Origin: JBBATK01 sp046297095
GTDB taxonomy: Bacteria; Bacteroidota; Ignavibacteria; Kapaibacteriales; NICIL-2
Direction of reading: 5' to 3'
DNA length: 64,000 nucleotides
NCBI GenBank assembly: GCA_046297095.1
Contig: JBKCNS010000022.1
Location: 1 to 64,000 of the forward strand
The stretch's first letter is position 1. Each line of letters begins with the position of its first letter. The notes beneath the pieces are model-generated. The model was not told where the DNA came from. It did not search any database and worked only from the letters and a program-made list of their open reading frames with translations. This document shows positions 1 through 8,755 of this stretch, piece by piece. The translations under genes and the position numbers were made by a program.

Positions 1-434
1 GTAAACCACATCCAGCTCATGCGGCCCATAGCATAGCCGGTCATGAGTCCGTCAGCATAGCCGCCGTAATTGTTGAACACGTAATTGCGCGATACGCCAT
101 CGCTACCGCGAAAGGGCGTTGTTTCCGTGCGTCGAGGCACACCATAACTGCGCGTATAGTCCTGAGCCGAATTCATTCTGCCACCACGCATCATCGACGA
201 GCTTCCACGAGATCCGCCAAACGACGAGCCGCCGTTATATCGCGGTGACGCGGAGGGCGATGAGTTGTAACGGGGCGATGAATAACTGCGATAGCTGCGC
301 GAGCCGCCAAAAGAACCGCCACGGCCGCCTCTACTGCCGCCAAAGGAACCACCGCGTCCGCCTGCCTCAAGATCAGGTAGCACCAGAAAACTAAAGGTCA
401 AAAGGGTGATAACACCTACAAGAAACGATCGCAT
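1..434 (-). CDS. Gly/Ser-rich exported protein, 3' end off the window
   Basis: The gene is cut by the window edge; 144 residues from the start codon are visible. It opens with a hydrophobic signal peptide (MRSFLVGVITLL...), followed by about 70 residues built from GGSFGGSRGG-like and SYRSYSSPRYN-like repeats rich in Gly, Ser, Arg and Tyr. A less biased stretch containing YVFNNYGGYADGLMTGY then begins. A good ribosome site (GAGGAAA) lies just before the ATG. It starts 10 bp after the stop of the upstream gene, so the two are probably co-transcribed. I do not recognise the family. Gly/Ser/Arg-rich segments of this sort occur in small exported proteins of many bacteria, but no function follows from that. 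Confidence 0.7.
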   Translation of the reverse strand, partial: MRSFLVGVITLLTFSFLVLPDLEAGGRGGSFGGSRGGRGGSFGGSRSYRSYSSPRYNSSPSASPRYNGGSSFGGSRGSSSMMRGGRMNSAQDYTRSYGVPRRTETTPFRGSDGVSRNYVFNNYGGYADGLMTGYAMGRMSWMWF

Positions 435-444
435 GGGTTTTTCC

Positions 445-924
445 TCAGAAAACAGATTCGGTAACAATAGAGTCGTCGGAGTTACGATATGTGATGTCGG
501 CATTGAATTCCGCACGGCCCGCGGAGCGAGCCCCGCCAAACCATCGACGTATTCCTGTGGGCTTTTGTGTATCCGGCGCTTTGATGTGAAGAAACATCGA
601 CACAATGCCGTCTTGCGGTTCATCATTGATGCAAACGGTGGTGGATTCCACAGAGCCGTCGCTGTCTATGCTGAGCTGTTGCAGCATGGATGCTTCTTCC
701 TCCGTGAATGCGGGTTCGCGTGTTTGCACGTGATCCGCGTACTCAGTGAAAGGGTTCCTGGTGTACTGTTGGCCATCGTCGCCGGTGTATACAAGTACAC
801 AATCGAAGGTGCCGTCTTCGGAAATATTAACCACAAGTTCCCGCACACCTCCAAGCTGCTCACCGTTCAGGTATACAGCGGTTTTTTCAATGCGTCCGTT
901 GCTTTCTACTACTACCGTTGCCAT
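445..924 (-). CDS. Hypothetical protein with two tandem beta-rich repeats
   Basis: 159 residues, acidic, with no signal peptide or membrane segment. The chain reads as two diverged copies of one unit: residues 4-58 (VESNGRIEKTAVYLNGEQ ... TRNPF) and about 90-159 (IDSDGSVESTTVCINDEP ... VTESVF). In each copy a Gly-containing turn is followed by a strand with V-x-(L/I)-N-(G/D)-E, and the copy closes with an aromatic residue. The second copy carries an insertion (KPTGIRRWFGGARSAG). I cannot name the family. It lies 10 bp upstream of the Gly/Ser-rich exported protein and probably shares its transcript. The start ATG has no obvious Shine-Dalgarno site. Confidence 0.65.
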   Translation of the reverse strand: MATVVVESNGRIEKTAVYLNGEQLGGVRELVVNISEDGTFDCVLVYTGDDGQQYTRNPFTEYADHVQTREPAFTEEEASMLQQLSIDSDGSVESTTVCINDEPQDGIVSMFLHIKAPDTQKPTGIRRWFGGARSAGRAEFNADITYRNSDDSIVTESVF

Positions 925-976
925 GGTTAATCGTGTGCTTTACAAGCCTGTTGGTGAATATATGTACCGGCTTAGA

Positions 977-3900
977 CTACTCTATGACGAAAAAAGTTGT
1001 CGCCCGGACTTTAGCGTTTGATAGTACCCGCGCCATGTACATACCGGGTGCCAACTGATCGGGCATTAGGTTCATCCGTGAAGCATGTGCTTCCACTCGC
1101 TGCGCATACACTCGCTGTCCGGTAATACCCAGGAGTTCTACATCGTACACGCCATCGGGCAGTGATGCACACTCTACGGTGAGCGATCCGCGCGAGGGCA
1201 TCGGAAACACGCGTGCGGCGGCGAGTTCCGAACTCTCGTCCACGCTGTTGATAAAGGTCTTTCCTATTCCCACAAGGGCAATACTCTTGGTGCCGCCATT
1301 ACTGGTAACGGTCATGGTCGCTGTTCGCGAGCCCTCAGCGCTAGGAGCAAAGGCCACTGAGTACGTGCCGGACTCGCCCGGAAGTAACGGAGCAACCGTA
1401 CCGCCTAGGGTGAATTCACCTGCTGTGCTGCCGGAGCCGGGTGTGACAACCGCCGAGCTCACAGAGAGCGAAGCAGTGCCGGTGTTTTTGATAGTTACAT
1501 TCTTCGAGAGGGAAGAGCCGATATTTACGGTGTCCCAGCGTACTTCGGCATCTGCAGAGAGCTCGGCCGTGCCCGCTGTGCCGCCCACGAACGGAAACTT
1601 CAGTACACCAATGGTCTTGCCCAAAATGTACAGTGTTACCGTGCTTGTGCCGGAGGTTAATCCAAATCCGGTGGTGGCAGATAGTCCGTTCTCTGTGAGT
1701 AAGGGCTGGAATGTTTTGCCGCTGTCGGTGGTCATTACCACTTCAGATAGTGAGCACACCAACACGCACTGAGTGGAGTTCGCCGGCGCGTAAGCATACA
1801 CAGGGTGCGCTCCCGACGAAGGAAATGTAGAGCCCGACGCTTTCCACGATGCACCGCCATTGGTGCTAACATACACGGTGGCTGTTTCGCTTGTTCCGCC
1901 GGTGGGTCTGGTGACCGCATATCCAAGCGAGGCGTTGGCAAAGGCAATCTGGGTTACCACTGCACCGGCAGCCACTGTGGATTCACTCCATGTTGCACCG
2001 CGATCGGTGGTGCGCAGAACTCGGCCGGTAGATGTTCCCATCCAACCCGCATCTCCATTCCAGCACACTGCGCCGGAGCGTGATATCTCCGAGGCACCCG
2101 GTGCCGGAAGAGTGGCGCCCTTGCTCCAGGTTACACCGGCATCGGTAGTAATAGCTGTGCTCCATACGCCGCTTACGGGAGCGCCAAGAAGCACGCCATT
2201 CGAAGCATCGAAAAAGTTCACCGAATACATGCGAGACATGATTGTGGTAAGGGGAATGCGAGCCCAACCCGTTCCGCCATTTGTTGTGCGCAGCAGCACG
2301 CCCGTTCCCGTACCAACATGAGCAATCTGCGTGGAGTTGCCCCACACACAGGTAAGCTCATCGGTGCGGGCAGAGTCGGTAACCGATCCGCGCATCACGC
2401 AGTTTTTACCTGTAGATGTTTTACCCACAGCCCAGAAGGTAACAGGAGACTTTGCGTAACCACCGGCATAGGTGACACTCGGCGTTGTAGCATAAACCGA
2501 GTACGTGTTTGGCGAAGTGATGTTGATAGGAATGGTAATCTTCTGATAATTGGTGTACGTGCCGGAGGTCATGGTTACCAGCACATCTACACTTCCTTGA
2601 GTGAAATAGGTTGGTGCAAGGGTAGAGATTGTGCAATCGAGAATCACACTATCGGCAGCGGGCACCACGGGAACAGTAAACGATGTTTTGGAAAACACCA
2701 AACCGGTTGATTGCGGCGCCAATGTAACGGTCACATTCGACGCCCTTCCCAAGTAATTGCGAAGCGAGAGTTTCGACGCTACCGGCGCTGTGGACTTTAT
2801 CTCTGAGGCTCCGCCAAGATCAACGGAACTAATCTCCAATCCGGGCACGGTCCCGGGATTGAGCGTAGAGTTCTCCAGCAGTGCCTTGTATGCATTGATG
2901 CGCCCGTAGAACTGCGGCCGTGCGGATTGGTTGGCAACAAGTACGTTGTCGCAGGTGGAGCGCAGCTGATGCATTACCATCTTGGGCGTCCAATCCGGGT
3001 GCAGGCTACGAATCAAGCCGGCAACACCTGCCACAATAGGACATGCAAACGAGGTTCCGCTCTCGCTCACATACAGATTGTTGCTTGCGGTCATTAAAAT
3101 GTTGTCGCCCGGGGCCCATACATCCACACGCAGGCCGGTGTTAGAAAACGAAGCGCGCCTATCGGAAGCATCGGATGCGCCTACCACAAGTACGTTTGCG
3201 TAGTTGGCAGGGTACTGATCGAAATTGTCGATACTCTTGGAATCGTTGCCGGCAGCTGCAATAATCAAGCTGCCTTTAGCTGTTGCAAAGTTTATGAAGT
3301 CCTGCTCGGCAGGTGAACTGCCTTCGCCACCCCAACTGCAATTCACGATTTGTGCTCCCAGATTCACTGCATAGCGAATACCCTCGTATCCTCGAAGTAC
3401 AGCATTCCCGAATTGATCGGAACCGCACTTAATGGGCAGATACTTGCAATTGAAACCTGCGGAAGCTATACCCTTGGCATTATTTGTCACTGCGGCTGCA
3501 CAGCCGGTTGTTCCTGTGCCGTGGTTTCTTGATGCGTCGATGTTTGTTCCGCGAACTTTGGGATCATTGTCCGGCCTAAAGGTTCCCAATGCTGCTTCAG
3601 CCGGCGAGATGCTCCCCACAAAATCCCATCCGCGATAGTCATCGATACAGCCATTGCCGTCGTCGTCCACGCCGTTGGTGCGCTTGTCCTTGCCTTTGGA
3701 ATCGTTTCCGCTTTCTCCGGGGTTGGTCCATAGATTTCCTGCCAAATCTTCGTGTTCAAAGTCCACGCCCGAATCCACATCGGCAATGACCATCGTGGCA
3801 CTGCCGGTGCTGATATCCCATGCTTGGGCTGCTTGAATTTTCGTCATGGCATACTGGCTTGCATACCGTGTATCATTGGGCACTAACGAGGTTCGGCGAT

Positions 3901-4396
3901 CGTACACCGGCGTTACATACTCCACATCCGGATTCTCGGCAATGCGGCGGCAGGCTTCGAATACATCCACGGCCGGTTCGAAGCGCACTTCAAAAATGCG
4001 GTCAATACCAAAGGCATGTTCTTCCTTGTTAACTACTACGCCTTCAGGAATCATGGCGTTGATTTTCGATACACTCAGTGCTGCCAAGGTTTGGGTCCAC
4101 GATACACTCTGAAAGCTTGTGGCATTCTTGGACGGACGTTGTGCGGAGCGAGTTTTTACCAGTACAATTCCCGCATAAGCCTTTGCTGCCTGCAAGCGAT
4201 CCACCGTTATCATTCGCGCCGGCACCGAAAGATCATTCACCTTCACCGCCGGCAATGCAAAGCGTAGTGCTGAGGGATCCGGTTGTTGAACCTGTGCATT
4301 TGCCCATACCGGCGCAAAGAGCAGGGTTACAAGAGTAATGCGAACGAGCAAGAACGATAAGAAAAATGATTTCCCTGGAGTGGAGTACGTATGCAT
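977..4396 (-). CDS. Secreted subtilisin-like serine protease with T9SS sorting domain
   Basis: 1139 residues. Order: signal peptide (about 1-35, ending WANAQ), a propeptide-like region with KEEHAFGIDRIFEVRF, then the S8 catalytic domain with Asp208 (DSGVDFEHED), His292 (RNHGTGTTG) and Ser449 (SGTSFACP), which form a complete triad. It continues into Ig-like sequence, a BNR/Ycf48-type repeat region (LLRTTNGGTGW, VLRTTDRGATW, VSTNGGASW), a choice-of-anchor-D-like domain (VNIGSSLSKNVTIKNTG) and a C-terminal type A sorting domain ending in GMYMARVLSNAKVRATTFF. By family knowledge the tail directs export across the outer membrane by the type IX system and is removed there. The protein is probably a surface or extracellular protease for peptide scavenging. 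It is transcribed divergently from the DcuC-type transporter. Confidence 0.93.
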   Translation of the reverse strand: MHTYSTPGKSFFLSFLLVRITLVTLLFAPVWANAQVQQPDPSALRFALPAVKVNDLSVPARMITVDRLQAAKAYAGIVLVKTRSAQRPSKNATSFQSVSWTQTLAALSVSKINAMIPEGVVVNKEEHAFGIDRIFEVRFEPAVDVFEACRRIAENPDVEYVTPVYDRRTSLVPNDTRYASQYAMTKIQAAQAWDISTGSATMVIADVDSGVDFEHEDLAGNLWTNPGESGNDSKGKDKRTNGVDDDGNGCIDDYRGWDFVGSISPAEAALGTFRPDNDPKVRGTNIDASRNHGTGTTGCAAAVTNNAKGIASAGFNCKYLPIKCGSDQFGNAVLRGYEGIRYAVNLGAQIVNCSWGGEGSSPAEQDFINFATAKGSLIIAAAGNDSKSIDNFDQYPANYANVLVVGASDASDRRASFSNTGLRVDVWAPGDNILMTASNNLYVSESGTSFACPIVAGVAGLIRSLHPDWTPKMVMHQLRSTCDNVLVANQSARPQFYGRINAYKALLENSTLNPGTVPGLEISSVDLGGASEIKSTAPVASKLSLRNYLGRASNVTVTLAPQSTGLVFSKTSFTVPVVPAADSVILDCTISTLAPTYFTQGSVDVLVTMTSGTYTNYQKITIPINITSPNTYSVYATTPSVTYAGGYAKSPVTFWAVGKTSTGKNCVMRGSVTDSARTDELTCVWGNSTQIAHVGTGTGVLLRTTNGGTGWARIPLTTIMSRMYSVNFFDASNGVLLGAPVSGVWSTAITTDAGVTWSKGATLPAPGASEISRSGAVCWNGDAGWMGTSTGRVLRTTDRGATWSESTVAAGAVVTQIAFANASLGYAVTRPTGGTSETATVYVSTNGGASWKASGSTFPSSGAHPVYAYAPANSTQCVLVCSLSEVVMTTDSGKTFQPLLTENGLSATTGFGLTSGTSTVTLYILGKTIGVLKFPFVGGTAGTAELSADAEVRWDTVNIGSSLSKNVTIKNTGTASLSVSSAVVTPGSGSTAGEFTLGGTVAPLLPGESGTYSVAFAPSAEGSRTATMTVTSNGGTKSIALVGIGKTFINSVDESSELAAARVFPMPSRGSLTVECASLPDGVYDVELLGITGQRVYAQRVEAHASRMNLMPDQLAPGMYMARVLSNAKVRATTFFVIE

Positions 4397-4500
4397 ACCG
4401 GAAAACGAATTCGGTGAATAAATGAGAAGCGGAAATTACGCATTTCGCCTTCGCAGAAGTGCCTATCTTGCCCGCGTGTTTCACAAACAAATCGCCTACC

Positions 4501-5853
4501 ATGAACCCGCTGTTTTTGTGCGCTTTGGCAGGAAGTATCGCGGCCTTGTTTTTTATCATGCGTGGCATGGACGTGCGGTTGGTGCTCTTTAGCACAGCCC
4601 TTCTGCTGGCAGCCGCTGCCGGAAATGTGTTCAGCATTTTTGATGTGTTCCTGGCCCGAATGGGCGATGGCCAAGTAGTAGGCCCCATCTGCTCGGCAAT
4701 GGGTTTTGCCTTTGTGATTCGAATAACGGGATGCGACCGCGAAATGGTGCGCGCGCTGCTCAAACCGTTGCAAGGAATGCGATGGCTGTTGATTCCGGGC
4801 GGATGCGCTGTAGGTTTCTTGACGAACATGGCGATCACCAGTCAAACAGCAGCTGCCGCAGCGGTGGGCCCCATACTTATTCCGCTCATGATTGCCGCGG
4901 GATTCCATCCGGCCACTGCAGCAGCAACGTTGGTTCTGGGTTGCTCTGCGGGCGGGAATCTTTTTAATCCCGGCGAGCCGGACGTAGTAAACATTCATGT
5001 AAATGCAGGAGTAACACCATACAATGTGATCGGTGCGCTCGCAGTGCCGGAGCTGGCAGGTATAGGTATTGCGATTGTCGTGTTTCTCCTGTGGGAGTGG
5101 CGCCGCGCTGCAAGCTCTGCGCTTGCTACCGGTGCACCAAGCGAGGCGTCGAACCTTGACGTGCAATACTCGCAAAGCGAGGTGAATGAACCCTTGGCAA
5201 ACGATCGTGTAAATGTTCTCAGAGCTTTGATGCCACCGGTGCCGGTGGTGCTCTTGTTTCTAAGCATGCCTTCGCTGGGCTTGTTCCCGCTGTTGCAAAC
5301 GTGGTACCCGTCAGGCATTCCCGTTGTGCATGTGATGATTGCCGCCACCATACTCACGATGCTTGTGGTGAGAAAAGACCTTACCGAAATGACGAAGTCC
5401 TTTTTCGAGGGTTTGGGTTACGGATTTACCAATGTGATTTCGCTGATCATCGTGGCCTCGTGCTTTATCGAGAGCCTGCGTTTGTGCGGAGTGATGGAAA
5501 CACTTGTTCGCGGCATAGCATCGGGAGGGCCGTGGGGGTATATCTCTGCAGGAGTGTCCACCTTTGCTTTGGCTATTGTGAGCGGATCCGGTACCGCACC
5601 GAGCATTGCATTCTCAAAAGGAGTATTGCCCGGTTTGCTTGCTCATGGCATGGATGTGAGCTCTGTTGTAGACATGGGCTTACTCGGCGCAATAGGCGCA
5701 ACCTTCGGACGAACGATGTCGCCCGTGGCAGCAGTAGTAATCTTTGCCGCAACTCTTACGTCCTCAAAAACCAAAGAGATTGTGAGTCGGTTGGCCCTGC
5801 CTTTGTGCGCGGGCCTGGTCGTGGCTATTCTTGCAACGGTGTTCCGACTCTAA
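4501..5853 (+). CDS. DcuC-type C4-dicarboxylate transporter
   Basis: 450 residues from ATG 4501; an in-frame GTG at 4459 is possible but adds a non-hydrophobic tail. The chain is a polytopic membrane protein with roughly a dozen hydrophobic segments. Conserved-looking polar loops include the TNMAITSQTAAAAAVGP region, CSAGGNLFNPGEPDVVN and SGSGTAPSIAFSKGVLP, and the last segment contains GATFGRTMSPVAAVV. These are typical of the DcuC family, which exchanges or exports succinate, fumarate and related acids at the inner membrane during anaerobic or mixed metabolism. No partner genes flank it: upstream is the divergent protease and downstream is a convergent tRNA. Confidence 0.85.
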   Translation: MNPLFLCALAGSIAALFFIMRGMDVRLVLFSTALLLAAAAGNVFSIFDVFLARMGDGQVVGPICSAMGFAFVIRITGCDREMVRALLKPLQGMRWLLIPGGCAVGFLTNMAITSQTAAAAAVGPILIPLMIAAGFHPATAAATLVLGCSAGGNLFNPGEPDVVNIHVNAGVTPYNVIGALAVPELAGIGIAIVVFLLWEWRRAASSALATGAPSEASNLDVQYSQSEVNEPLANDRVNVLRALMPPVPVVLLFLSMPSLGLFPLLQTWYPSGIPVVHVMIAATILTMLVVRKDLTEMTKSFFEGLGYGFTNVISLIIVASCFIESLRLCGVMETLVRGIASGGPWGYISAGVSTFALAIVSGSGTAPSIAFSKGVLPGLLAHGMDVSSVVDMGLLGAIGATFGRTMSPVAAVVIFAATLTSSKTKEIVSRLALPLCAGLVVAILATVFRL

Positions 5854-5884
5854 CCGCCATGAAGCACCGCGCCGCCTGAAGAAA

Positions 5885-5960
5885 TGGTGGGACCTGAGGG
5901 AGTTGAACCCCCAACCAACAGATTATGAGTCTGCTGCTCTAACCATTGAGCTAAGATCCC
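5885..5960 (-). tRNA. tRNA with CAT anticodon, probably tRNA-Ile2 (lysidine type)
   Basis: A complete cloverleaf reads on the minus strand: acceptor GGGATCT/AGGTCCC, D arm GCTC/GAGC, anticodon stem GCAGA/TCTGT with loop CTCATAA (anticodon CAT), T arm GGGGG/CCCTC with loop TTCAACT, and an encoded CCA end. The first pair is G-C and the anticodon stem lacks three G-C pairs, so it is not the initiator. The body (TTAGCTCA.TGGTTAGAGCAG) resembles bacterial Ile2 (ileX-type) tRNA more than elongator Met. If so, its C34 would be the substrate of TilS, encoded at 35778. Distinguishing Ile2 from Met by eye is not certain. Confidence 0.9.
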
Positions 5961-5967
5961 AAACGAA

Positions 5968-6771
5968 TTATTCGTTTCTGAACAATCCAAAAAAGACACC
6001 GAATCCCGCGGTAAGGCCGCCGGAATTCAACTCCTTCGGAGAGCCGCTCAGTTGTGTGGTTCTGTTGAGCATCCAGGAATCGCCCTGGAACGTCATGGCA
6101 TAACCAACATTTGCGCGGATCATGGTAAAGGTAGTAAGCGCGTATTCAAACTGCACTGTGGGCTGCACGAACAAGTGACTGATTTCCAGGCGGCTCATGG
6201 GACGCGGCGTATTGTTAACCACTCCGCTCCACGTATCTGAAGATTTACCATCGTATCGTTCGAAGATCATGCTGCCGAATCCTGCCTGTACTCCGGGTAG
6301 AATGGTGAATCCACTGAATACCGGAATGGCATAATCGATGGTAACACCATTGAAACTGGCGCTGTAGTCAAGCTGCTGCTTAATAGTATCGGCTCCCGAA
6401 ACAACTGTGGTGTCGGTGGTCTGCGTGCCCATGCCGGCATTGAATCCAAAGCGAATGTTCTTAAAGAAGAAGGTAAGAAATCCCTGTCCTCCACTCACGA
6501 ACAACGGGCTTTTGAGCGATCCCACTTTGAAATTCGCGGGGAGTTTTTCGTTCAGAGCTGCATCATCCATCATAAGAAAATTGCCCGTGAATCCTCCGCC
6601 CACAGCGAAGTATTGTGTGCTCTTTTCTTTGTCCTTCAATTCCTCGAAGGTGATTTCGCCCAAGTTGTCTCCGTCCGTTTGCTGCGCACGAACCACGGTT
6701 TGCAAGGCCGGGTTGAAGACCGAGCCGGTCACATAAAGGGCGGTCAGAACAACCCATCGGAAGAACTTCAT
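5968..6771 (-). CDS. Outer-membrane beta-barrel-like protein
   Basis: 267 residues with an N-terminal signal peptide (MKFFRWVVLTALYVTGSV) and mature start near QQTDGDNLG. The rest alternates hydrophobic and polar residues in strand-length runs rich in Gly and aromatics (FLTFFFKNIRFGFNAGMG, VQPTVQFEYALTTF), ending GGLTAGFGVFFGLF. This fits an 8-10-strand barrel protein of the PorT/OmpA-fold type in Bacteroidota; exact function is unknown. It lies 7 bp upstream of the tRNA on the same strand, so they may share a transcript. A TATTTTCG element about 55 bp upstream of the start resembles the local promoter motif with one mismatch. Confidence 0.72.
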   Translation of the reverse strand: MKFFRWVVLTALYVTGSVFNPALQTVVRAQQTDGDNLGEITFEELKDKEKSTQYFAVGGGFTGNFLMMDDAALNEKLPANFKVGSLKSPLFVSGGQGFLTFFFKNIRFGFNAGMGTQTTDTTVVSGADTIKQQLDYSASFNGVTIDYAIPVFSGFTILPGVQAGFGSMIFERYDGKSSDTWSGVVNNTPRPMSRLEISHLFVQPTVQFEYALTTFTMIRANVGYAMTFQGDSWMLNRTTQLSGSPKELNSGGLTAGFGVFFGLFRNE

Positions 6772-6874
6772 GGTTTCTCCAAAAAATTAAATTGATTTGC
6801 TTCGCGATTGAATCGAAGAGTGCGAAAATACCAATCAGAATGAGAATCTCTGCAAAATCCGGCCTCAGTAGGCA

Positions 6875-8587
6875 CTAATAACCACAGGCAGCATCGTCTC
6901 CTCGGGGGTCGGCACCGGTATGCAAGCGCCCTGCGGCATCCCGTTCAATGGCGTCCACACGGCCAATGGCATCTTTTGTACCAAGGATATGGCCACGACG
7001 CTTCAGTTCTTCCATGACTGCGGAACCAAGCCCTGAATGTTCAACAGTGATTTTATCCGGAAGCCACTGATGATGAAAGCGCGACATGTTCACTGCCTGT
7101 TGCATCGACATCCCGTAATCAAGTACGTTGACAATAGTCTGAAAAACCGATGTGATAATCGTTGAGCCGCCCGGCGTGCCCACCACCAAGCGCAGTGAAC
7201 CATTGTGCTCCACAATGGTAGGAGTCATGGAACTAAGCATACGCTTGCCCGGGGCAATAGCATTGGCGCGGCTTCCCACCAGGCCATACATGTTGGGAAC
7301 GCCCGGTTTGATACTGAAGTCGTCCATTTCGTTATTCAGTAAGAAGCCGGCTCCGCGCACCACCACTTTGTTTCCGTAGGAGTCGTTGAGTGTGGTGGTT
7401 TGCGCTACCGCATTACCATCGCCATCCACTATAGAAAAATGGGTCGTCTGATCATGTTCACTGAATGCAGGAAACTCTCCGGCCTGAACTGCTGAGCCGG
7501 GCGTGGCCATGAGCGGAGAATAGGAACCCATGCGGCTCCGCAGGTAGGCAGTATCAAGCAGCGGAGCAACCGGCACTCGCACAAAATCAGGATCGCCAAG
7601 CCACTCGGCTCTGTCGGCAAATACTCTGCGCTCGCACTCCGCCATCAGGTGCACGTGATCAGCCGAATGAAAGCTCGGTAGGCTGTGCATAGTCGGCAGG
7701 CTGTGCATAGTGTGCTGCTCCCACATGGTGAGTAATTGAATCAGCGCTACTCCGCCGGACGACGGTGGGGGCATGGTAAGAATGTTGTGGCCGCGAAACC
7801 GTGCGCGTAGTACCGGGCGCCACACGGGCGTGTATTCAACCAAGTCCTTTGCCGTGATAAGGCCGCCTCCGCTCTGCATTTCCCGGACGAGCAATTCCGC
7901 AGTACGGCCTGTGTAAAATCCGTCGCGACCACTCTGCTGAATACGCCGCAACGTTTGCGCAAGCTCCGTCTGCACCAGTTTCATTCCGGGTCGCCATGGT
8001 CGCAGCGGAACAAGGGCGCAGCCTTCCTTATTCCATTGAATAAGCTGAGCACGATGTTTGTTAAGATCGGCGGCTTGTTTGATTGTAATGCGAAATCCCT
8101 TAGAGGCCAGATCTATAGCGGGCTGCAGGCACTCCTGCCAACGAAGACGTCCCAAACTTTTATGAACCTCCCACATTCCTGCCACGCTTCCTGGCACGCC
8201 GCTGGCGCGATGACCCTCCAGCGAAAGTTTGGGAACGGGATTGCCTGCGGAATCAAGGAACATGTCGCGAGTAGCCGATGCGGGCGCGGTTTCGCGGAAG
8301 TCGCAGGACGTGGCCTTGCCATCGGCCGAGCGCCATAGGAAAAATCCGCCGCCGCCAAGATTGCCCGCGTTAGGATACACCACGGCCAGGGCAAAGTGCA
8401 CTGCCACAGCGGCATCGGCGGCGTTGCCGCCTTTGCGCAAGATGTTCGCTCCCACGCGCGATGCCTGCGGATGGGCGCTTACCACAGCGGCCCTTGCAAA
8501 AATCCGGCCCGGTAGCGCGTGCATTTCGATGCCACAGGTCAAGATCGATAGGATGTACAAGCTCACTGCGAGCGCTCGTGTATTCAT
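6875..8587 (-). CDS. ggt: Gamma-glutamyltransferase
   Basis: 570 residues from the ATG at 8587; an open frame runs further upstream but encodes a Cys/Arg-rich segment unlike the family, whereas MNTRALAVSLYILSILTCG is a good signal peptide. Family motifs are clear: GGNAADAAVAVHFAL near the N-terminus, GNLGGGGFFLW, PPPSSGGVALIQLLTMWE, the autoprocessing and nucleophile site QTTHFSIVD with Thr381, NDSYGNK, and GTPGGSTIITSVFQTIVNVLDYGM. The enzyme is a periplasmic or secreted Ntn hydrolase that cleaves itself into two subunits and hydrolyses or transfers gamma-glutamyl groups, for example from glutathione. A six-residue TMHSLP unit is duplicated near residues 295-310, from an 18-bp in-frame repeat. 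Confidence 0.95.
   Translation of the reverse strand: MNTRALAVSLYILSILTCGIEMHALPGRIFARAAVVSAHPQASRVGANILRKGGNAADAAVAVHFALAVVYPNAGNLGGGGFFLWRSADGKATSCDFRETAPASATRDMFLDSAGNPVPKLSLEGHRASGVPGSVAGMWEVHKSLGRLRWQECLQPAIDLASKGFRITIKQAADLNKHRAQLIQWNKEGCALVPLRPWRPGMKLVQTELAQTLRRIQQSGRDGFYTGRTAELLVREMQSGGGLITAKDLVEYTPVWRPVLRARFRGHNILTMPPPSSGGVALIQLLTMWEQHTMHSLPTMHSLPSFHSADHVHLMAECERRVFADRAEWLGDPDFVRVPVAPLLDTAYLRSRMGSYSPLMATPGSAVQAGEFPAFSEHDQTTHFSIVDGDGNAVAQTTTLNDSYGNKVVVRGAGFLLNNEMDDFSIKPGVPNMYGLVGSRANAIAPGKRMLSSMTPTIVEHNGSLRLVVGTPGGSTIITSVFQTIVNVLDYGMSMQQAVNMSRFHHQWLPDKITVEHSGLGSAVMEELKRRGHILGTKDAIGRVDAIERDAAGRLHTGADPRGDDAACGY
7673..7709. repeat. 18-bp in-frame tandem duplication inside ggt
   Basis: Two copies of TCGG(T/C)AGGCTGTGCATAG lie in tandem and add a second TMHSLP unit to the gamma-glutamyltransferase chain. 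The duplication preserves the frame. Confidence 0.8.
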
Positions 8588-8755
8588 GCGTTCAAGACAA
8601 TTGATAGTTGCCACCTTCGGTAACTGGGAGTGTTCTGCAATCGACACAACTCGGGACTTTACCAGTATTGCCCGCCATTGCCACGTGCAACACTTCCTCC
8701 GTGCCACTTCCGCGTGTTGTATCTTGGAACAAAATAAACACCTCGCGGGTGAATC

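Noticed and set aside
5831..6103. Open frame containing RELNPQPTDYESAALTIEL on the plus strand
   Set aside because: It is the antisense translation of the CAT tRNA, a well-known spurious protein type.
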